64,000 bases of DNA, taken from contig MKTD01000066.1 in assembly GCA_001898165.1 (NCBI GenBank), positions 7,888-71,887 of the forward strand. Direction: 5' to 3'. The translations under genes were made by a program, and so were the position numbers. The notes beneath the pieces are model-generated. The model was not told the origin of the DNA and searched no databases. It saw only the letters and a program-made list of their open reading frames with translations. Position 1 is the first letter of the stretch. Each line of letters begins with the position of its first letter. Below, piece by piece: positions 14,367 to 24,643 of this stretch. This DNA comes from Bacteroidia bacterium 43-41. GTDB lineage: Bacteria > Bacteroidota > Bacteroidia > Bacteroidales > Dysgonomonadaceae.

Positions 14367-15422
14367 ATGAAAATCAACAGGACTATTCTGTACACAACAT
14401 GTTTCGCAACACTACTTTTTGGGGGGTGCAGCAAAAAAACAACTTCCGGCGACACGGAGGCAAACGCGCAAACAGCCGTAAAAGTAACCGTGAAGGACGC
14501 TGTGGAAATGGAATACACTCCCGTGTTAAATTTCACGGGAACAGCGGAACCGAATAAGGAAGTAAATCTGGGATCGGCAATTCCGGGACGTATAGAGAAA
14601 ATTAATTACCCGAAAGGCAGTTTTGTGCCAAAAGGCGCCGTAATAGCCGAGATGTCTGACGAAATGCTTATCCAGGCAGAGATAGAATTAGAAACTATCC
14701 GTAAAGACTTCGAAAGGATCAGCCGTTTGAAAGAGAAAGGCAGTGTCAGTATAATGGATTACGACCATATAAAAGCCAAGTTTGAAGCTTCACAAACCAA
14801 AGTGGATATGTTGAAGAAAAACACTTCGATAACCGCCCCTTTCGGCGGGGTATTGGTGGATATTATGGTGAACGAAGGCGAGAACTACTCTTTTGTGCCT
14901 TCGGTAAGCCCCGACTTGAAAATGAAAAGCGGTATTGCGACGCTTATGCAGCTTAATCCGTTGAAAGTAAAAATAGAGATAAACGAGAAAGAGCTCAACG
15001 CCGTCCGCAAAGGGCAAAGCGTTGGGTTTACCTTTGATGCTTATCCCAACGAAAACGTTTCAGGAAAAATAGCCGATATTTCACCTGTGTTGTCGCCGCT
15101 TACCCGAACATTTACCGTAGAGGTGGTTATACCCAATAACGGAACCAAACTGAAACCCGGCATGTTTTGCCGCGCCTCCATCGAAATGCCCCCGGCTAAA
15201 GGGGTGTTCGTCCCCATCAACGCGATACACAGACAGCAAGGAACAGGTGACGATTTTGTATTTGTCGTAAATGAAGATAACACGGTTACCAGAACCAAAG
15301 TTACACGCGGCGAATCACAAAACAAACTTATCCGCATTCCCGAACTCGACAAAAACTCAGTTGTAGTTATCGACGGGAAAAACAAGCTGAATGACAATTC
15401 CAAAATAGAAATAGTGAAATAA
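14367..15422 (+). CDS. RND efflux periplasmic adaptor lipoprotein (HlyD/AcrA family)
   Basis: A 351-residue membrane-fusion protein with a lipoprotein signal (LLFGGCSKK, lipidated Cys21). The order is beta-barrel strand, lipoyl half-motif (GRIEKINYPKGSFVPKGAVI), a short alpha-hairpin (about 95-130), second lipoyl half (ITAPFGGVL), beta-barrel (LKVKIEINEK) and membrane-proximal domain. It links the RND pump in the inner membrane to the TolC-like channel. The short hairpin is typical for heavy-metal and HAE1-type adaptors. It is 13 bases from the pump gene. Confidence 0.92.
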   Translation: MKINRTILYTTCFATLLFGGCSKKTTSGDTEANAQTAVKVTVKDAVEMEYTPVLNFTGTAEPNKEVNLGSAIPGRIEKINYPKGSFVPKGAVIAEMSDEMLIQAEIELETIRKDFERISRLKEKGSVSIMDYDHIKAKFEASQTKVDMLKKNTSITAPFGGVLVDIMVNEGENYSFVPSVSPDLKMKSGIATLMQLNPLKVKIEINEKELNAVRKGQSVGFTFDAYPNENVSGKIADISPVLSPLTRTFTVEVVIPNNGTKLKPGMFCRASIEMPPAKGVFVPINAIHRQQGTGDDFVFVVNEDNTVTRTKVTRGESQNKLIRIPELDKNSVVVIDGKNKLNDNSKIEIVK

Positions 15423-15435
15423 AACAGCAATAACA

Positions 15436-18400
15436 ATGAAATTACCTGAAATAGGAGTAAAAAAACCGGTAGCAACAACAATGCTCTTCCTGGCCATCAT
15501 TATGTTAGGCCTGGTATCGCTAAAAATGCTCCCTTTAGATATAATGCCCGAAATGGAGTTCCCCTCCATTACCGTCATTACCATATATCCGGGCGCTTCG
15601 GCAAACGAAGTGGAAGAACAAGTCACCAAACCGTTAGAGACCATCCTCTCGGCAGCCGAGCACCTCAGCGAAATAAAATCGACATCCAAAGAGAATGTCT
15701 CATTCATCCAGTTGAACTACAGCTGGGGCAGCGACGTGACTTCCTCTGCAAACAATGCGCGAGACCTCATTGAGCTGGTAAAGATGGAATTGCCGCAGGC
15801 AGCCCAGCAACCTATTATTTATAAGATTAACTCGTCAATGACGCCTGTGCTCGCCTATGGTATCAATGCGGGCATCAACTACAACGGTATTGAAAAAATT
15901 GTGGAAGAAGATATTGCCACGCCACTGCGCAAGATTGATGGTGTGGGCACCGTTGTTTACCTCGGACAACCCGAACGTGAAATAAGAGTGAGCGTGAACC
16001 CACAGCAGTTATCGGCTTACGGCTTGTCCGCCTCACAAATCTCCACCCTCCTGAAAGCCAATAATATCAGCGTGCCGGCCGGAAGTATAAATACGGGTAT
16101 TTATGATTTTTCGGTACGCGTACCGGGAAAATTCGAAACGGTTGACGAGATCGGAAACACCGTGATCAAAGCATTCAACGGACAAGTGATCCGGCTGAAA
16201 GATGTGGCAAAAATTGAAGATACCTTTGTGGAGAAAGAGGCTTTTGCCCGAAATCAAATTGGTGAAGGCGTAGCGCTGATGATACAAAAACAGACGGGAA
16301 GCAATACGGTGGAAGTGGTAAACGCAGTGAGGGCGAAGATGGAAGAGATAGAGAAAACACTGCCGTCGGATATTGAACTTCACGAAATCATCAGTACCGA
16401 CGAGATTGTTACCGAGTCGGTCAATAACCTGACTTCGTCCATCTGGTACGCCTTGATATTTGTCACGTTTGTAGTATTAATGTTCTTGCGCGAATGGAAA
16501 TCGAGCCTGATCATATTCGTAACCATGCCTGTTTCACTGATCAGCGCATTTATCACCATGTACGCCATGGGTTATACCATCAATCTGTTTTCGTTAATGG
16601 CTTTGGTAATTGCTATCGGCATGGTGGTGGATAATGCCATTGTGGTGTTGGAAAACATCACCCAGCATATAGAAAAAGGATCGAAGCTTAAACAGGCTGC
16701 TATTTTCGGGGCTTCGGAAATGGGAATGGCTATTGCTGCCTCTACCGCTACAACGCTGGTGGTTTTCCTGCCGATGCTTTTCATGGGCGGAATTGTGGGT
16801 ATCATGTTCAAACAGTTAGCCATACTCACCTCCGTTTGTTTGGCCGTCTCGCTATTTACGGCGTTGACGCTCACCCCCATGCTCTCTTCAAAATTGTTGA
16901 AAGAGGTGCCTCGCGACCATAAAAAACAGAAGCGTTCCAAATTTTATGTGGCCAGCGAAAAACTATTCAATAAAATTGAAAACGGGTACAAGATGTTGCT
17001 GGGTTGGGTAGTGTTCCACAAAAGCCTGACCATCATCATTGCCTTTGCCGTATTCGTCCTCACGATGATTTTGGGAAAGAGCATCGGTACCGATTACATT
17101 CCCGATTTCGATGCGGGAACGGTCTCTGTGGTGTTTGAAACGGAAGTAGGGACCAGCGCCCGGCAGACCGACAGCGTCAGCCAGCAGATTTTGCAACTTA
17201 TGCTCGCTGAGATCCCCGAAATAGCCGACAGCGCTGTGGTTTCCATTGCCGGACAGACAAAAAGCGGCGCATTGACCACCGTAGGATTCAAAGAAGGGAA
17301 AAATGCAGGGTCGGTGGTATGCCACTTAACCCCTCCCGACAAACGAAAACGCACGGCAGGTGAAATTGCCGATGCTATCAGGGGTCAGGTGGAGAGTATC
17401 CCGCAAATTGAAAAGTGCCGTGTGCATGGCGGTAGCGCATTAGCCGCAGCAGTTACCGGCAATAAGCAACCCATCGAAATCATTGTTTCGGGAAACGACT
17501 TCAATAAATTAAATGCCGTAGCAATCGCGTTTCAGGAAAAGATGCAGGCCGAAAAAGCATTTACCGATGTGGCAACTACCATCGACCCCGGAAAATTGGA
17601 AGTACAGGTGATCGTGGATAAGGAAAAGGCTTCGCAAATGGCTCTCAACACGGCCATGGTGGGTATGCAGGTAAGGCAAAACCTTTACGGAACCGAATCG
17701 GGTAATTTTTCCGAAGAGGGGGATGACTACGGTATTGTAGTACAATATGCACCGGAGCACCGCAACGAAGTGGATAAGCTGAAGGAGATGCAGATCACCA
17801 ACCTGTTGGGACAACAGATCCCGTTGGCTGCCATTGCCGACATAGAAGAGAATCTAGGCCCGTTGGAAATACAGCGCCAGTCGCAACAACGCTACGTTAA
17901 AGCCACGGCCGCCCTTGCCGGTATCTCGTTGGGCGAAGCCACAAAGATTGCCCGGGAGATGATCGATAATACTGAGATACCCGAAGGCGTATCGGTAGAA
18001 ATTGGCGGACAGGTAAACGACCAAAAGTCGTCGTTCAGCTCACTGTTTCTGATTTTCTTCCTTGGGATAGCATTGGTATATATGGTAATGGCGGCTCAAT
18101 TTGAATCGTTTAAAGACCCTTTCATCATTCTGTTTGCTATTCCGTTTACGTTGGTGGGTGTAATCCTGGCGTTCTTCGTAACGGGAGTAACGTTAAGCGT
18201 TACCACCTTTATAGGATTGATCATGTTGGTTGGTATAGTGGTAAACAACGGCATTGTGCTGGTGGACTACATCAACATGTTGCGTAAACGCGACTATTCG
18301 CTCCGCGATGCCGTCATGGAAGCCGGCCGTTCACGGTTGCGCCCTGTGTTAATGACTTCACTGACCACTATTCTCGGTATGTTACCTATGGCCATAAGCA

Positions 18401-18579
18401 ACGGTATGGGACGCGAAATGTATGCTCCGCTCGGGATCACCATCATAGGTGGATTGTTGATATCCACATTGGTTACGTTGCTGTTGGTTCCAGCCATATA
18501 TACAGCGCTTTACCACCGCACATTAACCACAGACCGTACTGCAGTAAGGTTAAAAAGACAACTGGAGCAGGAAAAATAA
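15436..18579 (+). CDS. RND efflux pump, HAE1/AcrB-like inner-membrane transporter
   Basis: A 1047-residue RND protein with the standard 12-helix plan: helix 1 near residues 12-30, a first periplasmic domain (about 35-335), helices 2-6 (about 335-480), helix 7 near 528, a second periplasmic domain (about 550-860) and helices 8-12 (about 865-1030). The helix 4 motif IGMVVDNAIVVLENI carries the proton-relay aspartate, and GIVVNNGIVLVDYIN is the matching helix 10 signature. Such pumps export drugs, bile salts, dyes or lipophilic compounds; the substrate cannot be read from sequence. It is the third gene of the TolC-adaptor-pump operon. Confidence 0.94.
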   Translation: MKLPEIGVKKPVATTMLFLAIIMLGLVSLKMLPLDIMPEMEFPSITVITIYPGASANEVEEQVTKPLETILSAAEHLSEIKSTSKENVSFIQLNYSWGSDVTSSANNARDLIELVKMELPQAAQQPIIYKINSSMTPVLAYGINAGINYNGIEKIVEEDIATPLRKIDGVGTVVYLGQPEREIRVSVNPQQLSAYGLSASQISTLLKANNISVPAGSINTGIYDFSVRVPGKFETVDEIGNTVIKAFNGQVIRLKDVAKIEDTFVEKEAFARNQIGEGVALMIQKQTGSNTVEVVNAVRAKMEEIEKTLPSDIELHEIISTDEIVTESVNNLTSSIWYALIFVTFVVLMFLREWKSSLIIFVTMPVSLISAFITMYAMGYTINLFSLMALVIAIGMVVDNAIVVLENITQHIEKGSKLKQAAIFGASEMGMAIAASTATTLVVFLPMLFMGGIVGIMFKQLAILTSVCLAVSLFTALTLTPMLSSKLLKEVPRDHKKQKRSKFYVASEKLFNKIENGYKMLLGWVVFHKSLTIIIAFAVFVLTMILGKSIGTDYIPDFDAGTVSVVFETEVGTSARQTDSVSQQILQLMLAEIPEIADSAVVSIAGQTKSGALTTVGFKEGKNAGSVVCHLTPPDKRKRTAGEIADAIRGQVESIPQIEKCRVHGGSALAAAVTGNKQPIEIIVSGNDFNKLNAVAIAFQEKMQAEKAFTDVATTIDPGKLEVQVIVDKEKASQMALNTAMVGMQVRQNLYGTESGNFSEEGDDYGIVVQYAPEHRNEVDKLKEMQITNLLGQQIPLAAIADIEENLGPLEIQRQSQQRYVKATAALAGISLGEATKIAREMIDNTEIPEGVSVEIGGQVNDQKSSFSSLFLIFFLGIALVYMVMAAQFESFKDPFIILFAIPFTLVGVILAFFVTGVTLSVTTFIGLIMLVGIVVNNGIVLVDYINMLRKRDYSLRDAVMEAGRSRLRPVLMTSLTTILGMLPMAISNGMGREMYAPLGITIIGGLLISTLVTLLLVPAIYTALYHRTLTTDRTAVRLKRQLEQEK

Positions 18580-18763
18580 GAAAACAACATAAGGAGATAA
18601 GCAACAGGGAAGGGCGAAGCCGGATGAGAGAAATAGTTTCTAAATATGTAAAGTCTTTTATTGTCGATTATTCGATTCCGTACACCACCGCTTGAAAATA
18701 AGCTGGCCGCTTTGCCCTTCTCTTCTTATTAAGAAACGTATTAAAAATTAAAAAAACAGCAAC

Positions 18764-19081
18764 ATGAAATTTATATATATTACATGCAACGTGAGCATGT
18801 TGGAGGCGATTATCAATTTAATCGATGAGGTGGAACTTACCGATTATCAGGTCATAGAACAGGTAACAGCAAAAAGCAGCTATAGCTCTCCGCGCTTAAA
18901 CACAGCAGTTTGGCCTGGATACAACTCTTCTGTATTCATACAGGAGAGTGATCCGGGCAAAGTATCTTCATTGATGGAATCAATAAATAAGATGAATCAA
19001 TCCGCATTCAATAACGGCGAGTTAGTCGCCGTGTTTTCCTGGGATATACATGCTTGTACAGAAGCGGAAAAAACAAAGTAG
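18764..19081 (+). CDS. PG0541-family transporter-associated protein (PII-like small protein)
   Basis: A 105-residue cytoplasmic protein. It matches, by size and place, the small protein that follows the TolC-adaptor-RND genes in Porphyromonas gingivalis (PG0538-PG0541 order), known as the PG0541 family of transporter-associated proteins. Start MKFIYITCNVSMLEAI and its short alternation of strands and helices fit a PII/DUF3240-like ferredoxin fold, and proteins of that fold often regulate transporters by binding them. The gene lies 184 bases after the pump gene and ends before the convergent acs gene. The function is unproven. Confidence 0.7.
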   Translation: MKFIYITCNVSMLEAIINLIDEVELTDYQVIEQVTAKSSYSSPRLNTAVWPGYNSSVFIQESDPGKVSSLMESINKMNQSAFNNGELVAVFSWDIHACTEAEKTK

Positions 19082-19122
19082 CTCCTTACATCCTGATAAA
19101 ACGACACGGGGAGACGACAGAC

Positions 19123-21027
19123 TTATAGCCGTCCTTTTTTTATTTCCTCCACAATTTCGGGATTGATCAACGTAGTGATATCGCCGAAATCGGACTCGCC
19201 AACGGCTATTTTTCGCAGGATGCGACGCATGATCTTTCCGGAACGGGTCTTGGGTAATCCGCTTACAAACTGGATCTTATCCAATTTAGCAATAGGACCG
19301 ATCTGGTCAGAAATAAGTTGATTGATCTCTTTCATGAGATTTTGCCGGTCACGCCACAATCCGGTCTCTTTAAGCACTACGAATCCGTATAACGCATTGC
19401 CTTTGATCTCATGAGGAAATCCCACGATAGCACTCTCGGCCACCGTCTGGTGCTCGTTGATCGCATCCTCGATGGGTGCGGTGCCCAGGTTATGTCCTGA
19501 AACGATGATCACGTCGTCAACCCTTCCGGTGATACGGTAATAGCCCACCTCATCACGCAGCGCTCCGTCGCCCGAAAAGTACTTACCGGGGAACGCCGTA
19601 AAATAGGTATCGATGAACCGCTGGTGGTCGCCCCAGATGGTTCGTGCCATGCCCGGCCAGGGATAACGGATACAGAGATGGCCGATCTGTTGGTTCCTGT
19701 CTATTTCGTTTCGCAGCTCATCCATCAGTACCGGTTGGATCCCGGGAAAAGGGAGAGAAGCGTAGGTCGGCTTGGTAGGTGTCACGAAAGGGATGGGTGA
19801 GATCAGGATTCCTCCGGTCTCGGTTTGCCACCAAGTGTCCACAAGCGGGCATCGCTTGTTCCCAACATGGTCATTATACCAATGCCATGCCTCCTCGTTG
19901 ATAGGCTCTCCCACCGATCCGATCACCTTGAGTGAGTCCAGCCTGAACTCCTGGACATACTCGATCTTCTCCCTGGCCAGGGAGCGAATCGCTGTAGGGG
20001 CGGTGTAAAACTGGTTCACCCGGTGTTTCTGTACCACCTCCCAGAAACGACTGTGGGTAGGATAGGAAGGGGCTCCCTCGTAGATAACGGTGGTGGCCCC
20101 GTTTAACAACGGGCCGTAGATGATGTAAGAATGTCCGGTGACCCAGCCGATATCGGCGGTACACCAGTAAACATCACCTTCATTGTATTGAAAGATATTT
20201 TTGAATGTGTACGCCGTATAAACCATGTAACCGGCCGTAGTGTGCACCATCCCCTTGGGTTTTCCGGTAGAGCCGGAAGTATAAAGGATGAACAGGGGAT
20301 CTTCAGCGTCCATCATTTCTGCCTTGCTGGTGGGAAGCGCTTCATCCAGCAGAGGTTGCAACCAAAGATCCCGCCCCTCCCTCATTTCGATCTCCTGATG
20401 GGTACGCTTTACTACCAGCACTTTCTCAATGGTGGACGATTTATGGAGGGCTTCGTCCACGATCCGTTTCAGGTCGATGGTTTTCGCTCCGCGGTAGCCT
20501 CCATCCGCTGTTATCAGGAGCTTACAGGTAGAATCATTGATGCGTGTGGCGAGCGCGTTGGCCGAGAAGCCGGCGAAAACAACGGAATGTATCGCCCCGA
20601 TGCGTGCACAGGCCAGTACGCTGAATGCCAGTTCGGGGATCATGGGCAGGTAGATACATACCCGGTCGCCCTTCTCTATCCCTTGTGCTCTAAGCACGTT
20701 GGCCATTTTAGACACCTCAGCGTAGAGCTGGTTGTAGGAAAAATGTCGTGCCGGCTCGTCGGGCTCGTTGGGCTCGAAGATGATGGCGGTCTGGTCGCCT
20801 CTGTTGGCCAGGTGCCGGTCGATGCAGTTTTTGGTGATGTTGAGCTTGGCATTCTTAAACCAGGTGAACTCCGCCTTCTCCATGTCATACTCCACCACTT
20901 TATCCCATTTCCGGTACCAAGTGAAATTATTCTCTGCTATCTTACTCCAGAACTTTTTCGGTTTACGGACCGACTGCCGATATACCTTAAAATAGTGTTC
21001 TAAGGATTTGATGGAATAACTACTCAT
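19123..21027 (-). CDS. acs: Acetyl-CoA synthetase (AMP-forming)
   Basis: A 634-residue adenylate-forming enzyme; the ATG at 21027 is preferred over a TTG seven codons upstream. It activates acetate (or propionate) to the acyl-CoA through an acyl-AMP. Visible are the N-terminal ACAS domain (SLEHYFKVYRQSV), the ATP-binding loop YTSGSTGKPKG, the WWQTETGG motif, the hinge YFSGDGALRD and the C-terminal PKTRSGKIMRRILR, with the lysine that is acetylated in Acs regulation. Length is close to the 650 residues of E. coli Acs. It is downstream of dnaJ but separated from it by a terminator. Confidence 0.92.
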   Translation of the reverse strand: MSSYSIKSLEHYFKVYRQSVRKPKKFWSKIAENNFTWYRKWDKVVEYDMEKAEFTWFKNAKLNITKNCIDRHLANRGDQTAIIFEPNEPDEPARHFSYNQLYAEVSKMANVLRAQGIEKGDRVCIYLPMIPELAFSVLACARIGAIHSVVFAGFSANALATRINDSTCKLLITADGGYRGAKTIDLKRIVDEALHKSSTIEKVLVVKRTHQEIEMREGRDLWLQPLLDEALPTSKAEMMDAEDPLFILYTSGSTGKPKGMVHTTAGYMVYTAYTFKNIFQYNEGDVYWCTADIGWVTGHSYIIYGPLLNGATTVIYEGAPSYPTHSRFWEVVQKHRVNQFYTAPTAIRSLAREKIEYVQEFRLDSLKVIGSVGEPINEEAWHWYNDHVGNKRCPLVDTWWQTETGGILISPIPFVTPTKPTYASLPFPGIQPVLMDELRNEIDRNQQIGHLCIRYPWPGMARTIWGDHQRFIDTYFTAFPGKYFSGDGALRDEVGYYRITGRVDDVIIVSGHNLGTAPIEDAINEHQTVAESAIVGFPHEIKGNALYGFVVLKETGLWRDRQNLMKEINQLISDQIGPIAKLDKIQFVSGLPKTRSGKIMRRILRKIAVGESDFGDITTLINPEIVEEIKKGRL

Positions 21028-21160
21028 ACTAAGCTGGATTTTTAACAATCACAAATAAACAAAAAAAAATTATTATTTGTGACACTTCAACGCATTTTCT
21101 TCCTTTTTTGTTTCGATTTTAGCTTTTTTCGTCGTTATTTTAACAATTGAAGCTGTTATT

Positions 21161-21202
21161 AAAAAAAACAGCAGTCAAACTTTCCGGCCTACCGCTGTTT
21201 TA
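21161..21202 (-). terminator. Intrinsic terminator after dnaJ
   Basis: On the minus strand AAAACAGCGGT (21202-21191 side) pairs with ACTGCTGTTTT with one G-T pair, then a run of T. It lies 30 bases after the dnaJ stop and separates dnaJ from acs. Confidence 0.65.
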
Positions 21203-21231
21203 CCTGATATGTGGTTGTAAGAAACCTGTAA

Positions 21232-22383
21232 TTAATCGAACATTTTCCTGAATTTATTGAAAACGTTATTTTTTGCCGATTTAGAGGGTGCAAAGTTAGG
21301 TGATTTATCCATATCTGCTATTTTTTTCTTTTCGGCATCGCTCAGGTTTTCAGGAATATAAACATTCACGTTAATAAGTTCGTCACCCGTACCGTAGCCA
21401 TTTATCGTCGGCAGCCCCTTGTTACGTAAACGCAACACTTTACCCGGCTGTGTTCCGGGATCGATTTTCACTTTGGCAACACCTTCTATGGTGGGGACTT
21501 CTACCGTGCCGCCCAATGCAGCGGTCGGGAAGCTTATGAAAAGATTGTAAATAACGTCGTTGTGATCGCGGATCAAGTTCGGGTCTTCCTCTTCCTCCAC
21601 TAAAATGAGCAGATCGCCGTTAACACCTCCCCGGCGGGCTGCATTCCCTTTTCCCGACATGGATAGTTGCATTCCCTCTTCCACACCGGCAGGAATCCGG
21701 ATGGAGATCACCTCCTCATCGAGGACAATTCCGTCGCCATTGCAATGTGCACACCGCTTGGTAATTGTTTTTCCATCGCCGTTACAAGAAGGACAGGTTG
21801 TAGTGGTTTGCATCTGCCCGAGGATGGTGTTCTGAACCCGTGTCACCACACCACTTCCGTTACAGGTTGAGCAGTTGGAGATCGAGTTTCCGTTTTCCGA
21901 TCCATTGCCGTTACAAGACGAGCAGGCCACATACTTTTTCACCTTTATCTTCTTTTCCACTCCGTTAAGAACCTCCTTCAGGTTTAATTTCACCTTTACC
22001 CGAAGATCGGAGCCGCGGTTGGTGCGCCTGCCCGGCCTGCCAAATCCGCCGAAGCCGCCAAATCCGCCGAAATGGCCGCCAAAGATATCACCAAACTGAG
22101 AGAAGATATCCTCCATCGACATGCCTCCTCCAAAACCGCCGCCCGACGCCGCCCCACCCACGCCTGCGTGGCCAAACCGGTCGTAACGCGCGCGTTTATT
22201 CTCATCACTGAGCACTTCATATGCTTCGGCAGCTTCTTTGAACTTTTCTTCGGCCGTGGCATCTCCCGGATTTTTATCGGGGTGATACTGAATAGCTTTC
22301 TTGCGATATGCTTTTTTTATCTCTTCAGCCGATGCCGATTTTGAGACTTCCAGTATTTCGTAATAATCTCTCTTCGTTGCCAT
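21232..22383 (-). CDS. dnaJ: Chaperone DnaJ
   Basis: A 383-residue class I J-protein. The order is a J domain (1-70) with HPD at 34-36, a Gly/Phe-rich linker (70-118), a zinc-finger domain with four CxxCxGxG repeats (cysteines 154/157, 171/174, 197/200, 211/214), then the C-terminal substrate-binding domains. It stimulates the DnaK ATPase and delivers unfolded clients. One base separates it from grpE upstream, so both are translated from one mRNA; dnaK is not in the window. Confidence 0.97.
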   Translation of the reverse strand: MATKRDYYEILEVSKSASAEEIKKAYRKKAIQYHPDKNPGDATAEEKFKEAAEAYEVLSDENKRARYDRFGHAGVGGAASGGGFGGGMSMEDIFSQFGDIFGGHFGGFGGFGGFGRPGRRTNRGSDLRVKVKLNLKEVLNGVEKKIKVKKYVACSSCNGNGSENGNSISNCSTCNGSGVVTRVQNTILGQMQTTTTCPSCNGDGKTITKRCAHCNGDGIVLDEEVISIRIPAGVEEGMQLSMSGKGNAARRGGVNGDLLILVEEEEDPNLIRDHNDVIYNLFISFPTAALGGTVEVPTIEGVAKVKIDPGTQPGKVLRLRNKGLPTINGYGTGDELINVNVYIPENLSDAEKKKIADMDKSPNFAPSKSAKNNVFNKFRKMFD

Positions 22384-22384
22384 C

Positions 22385-22966
22385 TTATTCCCCTACAATA
22401 ACCTTAGGATAACGGATAATCTTACCGTTCAACTGATACCCTTTTTGCACACAGTCAATCACCACGCCTTTCTGTGAATCATCCTGAACGGCGACAGTGG
22501 TTATGGCCTCGAACCTGTCGGCATCGAAAGGTTGCCCAAGGGCTTCAATTTCTCTTACGCCATGCTGATTCAGGAAACTTACGAATTTAGAATAGATCAA
22601 ATCCATCCCTTCCACCATGGCAGCTTTGTCTTCTGCCGTGTGGAGCGCCTCCAACGCACGTTCAAAATCATCTGCCAGGGGCAGCATATCCGTCAACACG
22701 TGTTCTCCTCCATTCTTAATAATTTCGGCCTTTTCCTTCATTGTCCGCTTGCGGAAGTTATCAAACTCGGCATGGAGGCGTAAATAGCTGTCGTTTAGCT
22801 CATCGTATTTTGTTTGCAACTTTTCTAATGGGTCAGACCCGTCTGCCAGATTGTCTTCAATTTCGGCTTTCAGCTCGTCAGCTTCATCTTTGGCCGGTTC
22901 CAAATTCACCTCTTCATCGTGCACCTCTTCCGGGTCGATATAATCGTTATTTTTCTTCATAATCAT
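22385..22966 (-). CDS. grpE: Nucleotide exchange factor GrpE
   Basis: A 193-residue protein. An acidic N terminus is followed by a long coiled-coil helix (about 45-95; [20 protein letters not shown]) and the beta-wing domain ending in the family signature [15 protein letters not shown]. GrpE releases ADP from DnaK. It heads the grpE-dnaJ operon. Two in-frame ATG codons (22966 and 22960) could start it. No clear heat-shock promoter or CIRCE element was seen in the 179 bases upstream. Confidence 0.96.
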   Translation of the reverse strand: MIMKKNNDYIDPEEVHDEEVNLEPAKDEADELKAEIEDNLADGSDPLEKLQTKYDELNDSYLRLHAEFDNFRKRTMKEKAEIIKNGGEHVLTDMLPLADDFERALEALHTAEDKAAMVEGMDLIYSKFVSFLNQHGVREIEALGQPFDADRFEAITTVAVQDDSQKGVVIDCVQKGYQLNGKIIRYPKVIVGE

Positions 22967-23145
22967 CTAAAAAATATAAGACTGCCTTTCAGCAATGAGA
23001 ATATTCAGAAACTGTCGTTTAGCTCGCTATACGATGCGAAACGAAAGTCCGAATCCATCAAAAAATGACTAAAAAACAGTGCATAAAAAAATTCAAAACA
23101 GTTTTTCAGAATTTATTACTGCAAATAGTTTGCCAAATTTTCGCA

Positions 23146-23682
23146 TTATTCAAACAATTCGCACCATTCATCAAATATCTCTACCTGATGAGTGCCGTGA
23201 TTTCTGAGGCTCTCTCTGATTTTTTTCAGTGGTTTCTCTTTACCCAATTGAGATTTCGAGTAAAATTTATCGGCAAAACAGATGATTTTTTCTTCCAGGC
23301 TTTTCGGACGCATGTCTCTATGCGGAATGGGCAATTTCCTTTGTATTATGGTTTCTAGACTCAACCCCGTCCCTGTATGGCGTTCACACACCAGTCCGTG
23401 TTTAGGAAGCCCTTCCTGTGTAAGCAATTCCCTGCCCAGATAGCCGTGGCAAATGTACGGCATGCTGCCTTCGCAAGCGATATCCGGCGCCCGGGTTTTG
23501 AAAATGCCAATATCGTGCAACATGGCCGCTTCTTCAAGAAATTTCACATCTATTGCCAATTCGGGATGTTTTTGTGCGACACGCAGTGCCTTGCCGGTTA
23601 CATCGGTAACGTGAGAGATGTAAATATCGTAAAGCTTAGTTCCTTCCTTATAATATTTATGAATGATATCCAGGGGTTGCAT
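23146..23682 (-). CDS. HD-domain phosphohydrolase
   Basis: A 178-residue protein with the HD superfamily metal-binding set: His24, the HD pair at 56-57 in AAMLHDIGIF, His79 in ICHGYLGRE, His97 or 102 in CERHTGTG, and a late aspartate in IICFADKFYSK. Such proteins hydrolyse nucleotides or phosphate esters; the substrate is not predictable. It is the third gene after a DHOD-like gene and oxyR, with a 19-base gap, so it is probably in the same operon. Confidence 0.85.
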   Translation of the reverse strand: MQPLDIIHKYYKEGTKLYDIYISHVTDVTGKALRVAQKHPELAIDVKFLEEAAMLHDIGIFKTRAPDIACEGSMPYICHGYLGRELLTQEGLPKHGLVCERHTGTGLSLETIIQRKLPIPHRDMRPKSLEEKIICFADKFYSKSQLGKEKPLKKIRESLRNHGTHQVEIFDEWCELFE

Positions 23683-23701
23683 ACACTCTTCTAAGATATT
23701 C

Positions 23702-24643
23702 TTACAACGGGATTACATATTTTTTCAGTGCCGGGTCTTGGAGCGAATTCGGGACGGCGCTTTTTACTTCATCCACAATAATGCGAATCAAACGTTCCCG
23801 GATAAACTCTTTCCGGGTAATAAGGCTGATTTCGCGTACGGGAGTAACTTTTTTAAACGGGCGCACATTTTTCTTTTGCTGCTCATTGAGATTATATGTC
23901 GCCATTTCGGGTATTACGGTTAACCCGTCGTTTTCATCTACTATTTTTATGAGCGTGTCAATACTTCCTGCTTCGAAAGTGAAAATAGAATGCGATCTGC
24001 GCCTTTTTTTCATGTTGCACAGATGCAGGATCTGTGTCCTGAAACAATGAACTTCATCGAGCAACCAAAGCTTCTCGTTGTCCAAGTCACCCTCGTCCAG
24101 TTCATTTTTCACGTAAAGCGATCGCTCTCTGGGCGAAACATATGCAAAAAATCTTTCGTAATAGAGTGGCCTTTCGGTAACGGAATCGTCATTCAGCGGG
24201 GTTGCTAGAATTCCACCGTCCAGCGAATCGTTTGCCAGGCCGCGGAGGATAGTATCGGTTGTCAGTTCCCTGACTACTATACTGATGCCTGCATCTCCCT
24301 GCATGTGCTCCTCCATCAGCCTCGGCAACAGATAAGGCGAAACGGTCGGAATAATTCCCAGCCTGAAAGTTCCTCTTACATTCCCTTTTTCTTCATGGAT
24401 GATCTCTTTAATCTGGTTTATCTGAGCAACCGAAATACGTGCCTGATCTATAATTTTTCTCCCTATCTCGGTAGGCTGGACCGGAAGCTGCGTGCGATCG
24501 AAAATTTTCACTCCCAGTTCATCTTCCAGCTTTTGAACCATCATGCTAAGGGTGGGTTGCGTAACAAACGACGCTTCGGCCGCTTTGGAAAAATGACGGT
24601 AATTGTCAACCGCAATGATATATTCAAGTTGCTGGATATTCAT
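23702..24643 (-). CDS. oxyR: OxyR, LysR-type peroxide sensor
   Basis: A 313-residue LysR-type regulator. An N-terminal winged helix-turn-helix (1-60; FSKAAEASFVTQPTLSMMVQ) is followed by a regulatory domain with cysteines at 200 and 209 in the context LLDEVHCFRTQ...CN. These match Cys199 and Cys208 of E. coli OxyR, which form the disulfide that activates transcription of peroxide-defence genes. The start overlaps the end of the DHOD-like gene by four bases. No katA, dps or ahpC lies beside it here; a rubrerythrin is 35 kb away. Confidence 0.93.
   Translation of the reverse strand: MNIQQLEYIIAVDNYRHFSKAAEASFVTQPTLSMMVQKLEDELGVKIFDRTQLPVQPTEIGRKIIDQARISVAQINQIKEIIHEEKGNVRGTFRLGIIPTVSPYLLPRLMEEHMQGDAGISIVVRELTTDTILRGLANDSLDGGILATPLNDDSVTERPLYYERFFAYVSPRERSLYVKNELDEGDLDNEKLWLLDEVHCFRTQILHLCNMKKRRRSHSIFTFEAGSIDTLIKIVDENDGLTVIPEMATYNLNEQQKKNVRPFKKVTPVREISLITRKEFIRERLIRIIVDEVKSAVPNSLQDPALKKYVIPL

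Noticed and set aside
20131..21003. Open frame of 290 codons on the plus strand opposite acs
   Set aside because: acs is unmistakable on the minus strand; the plus frame has no family features.
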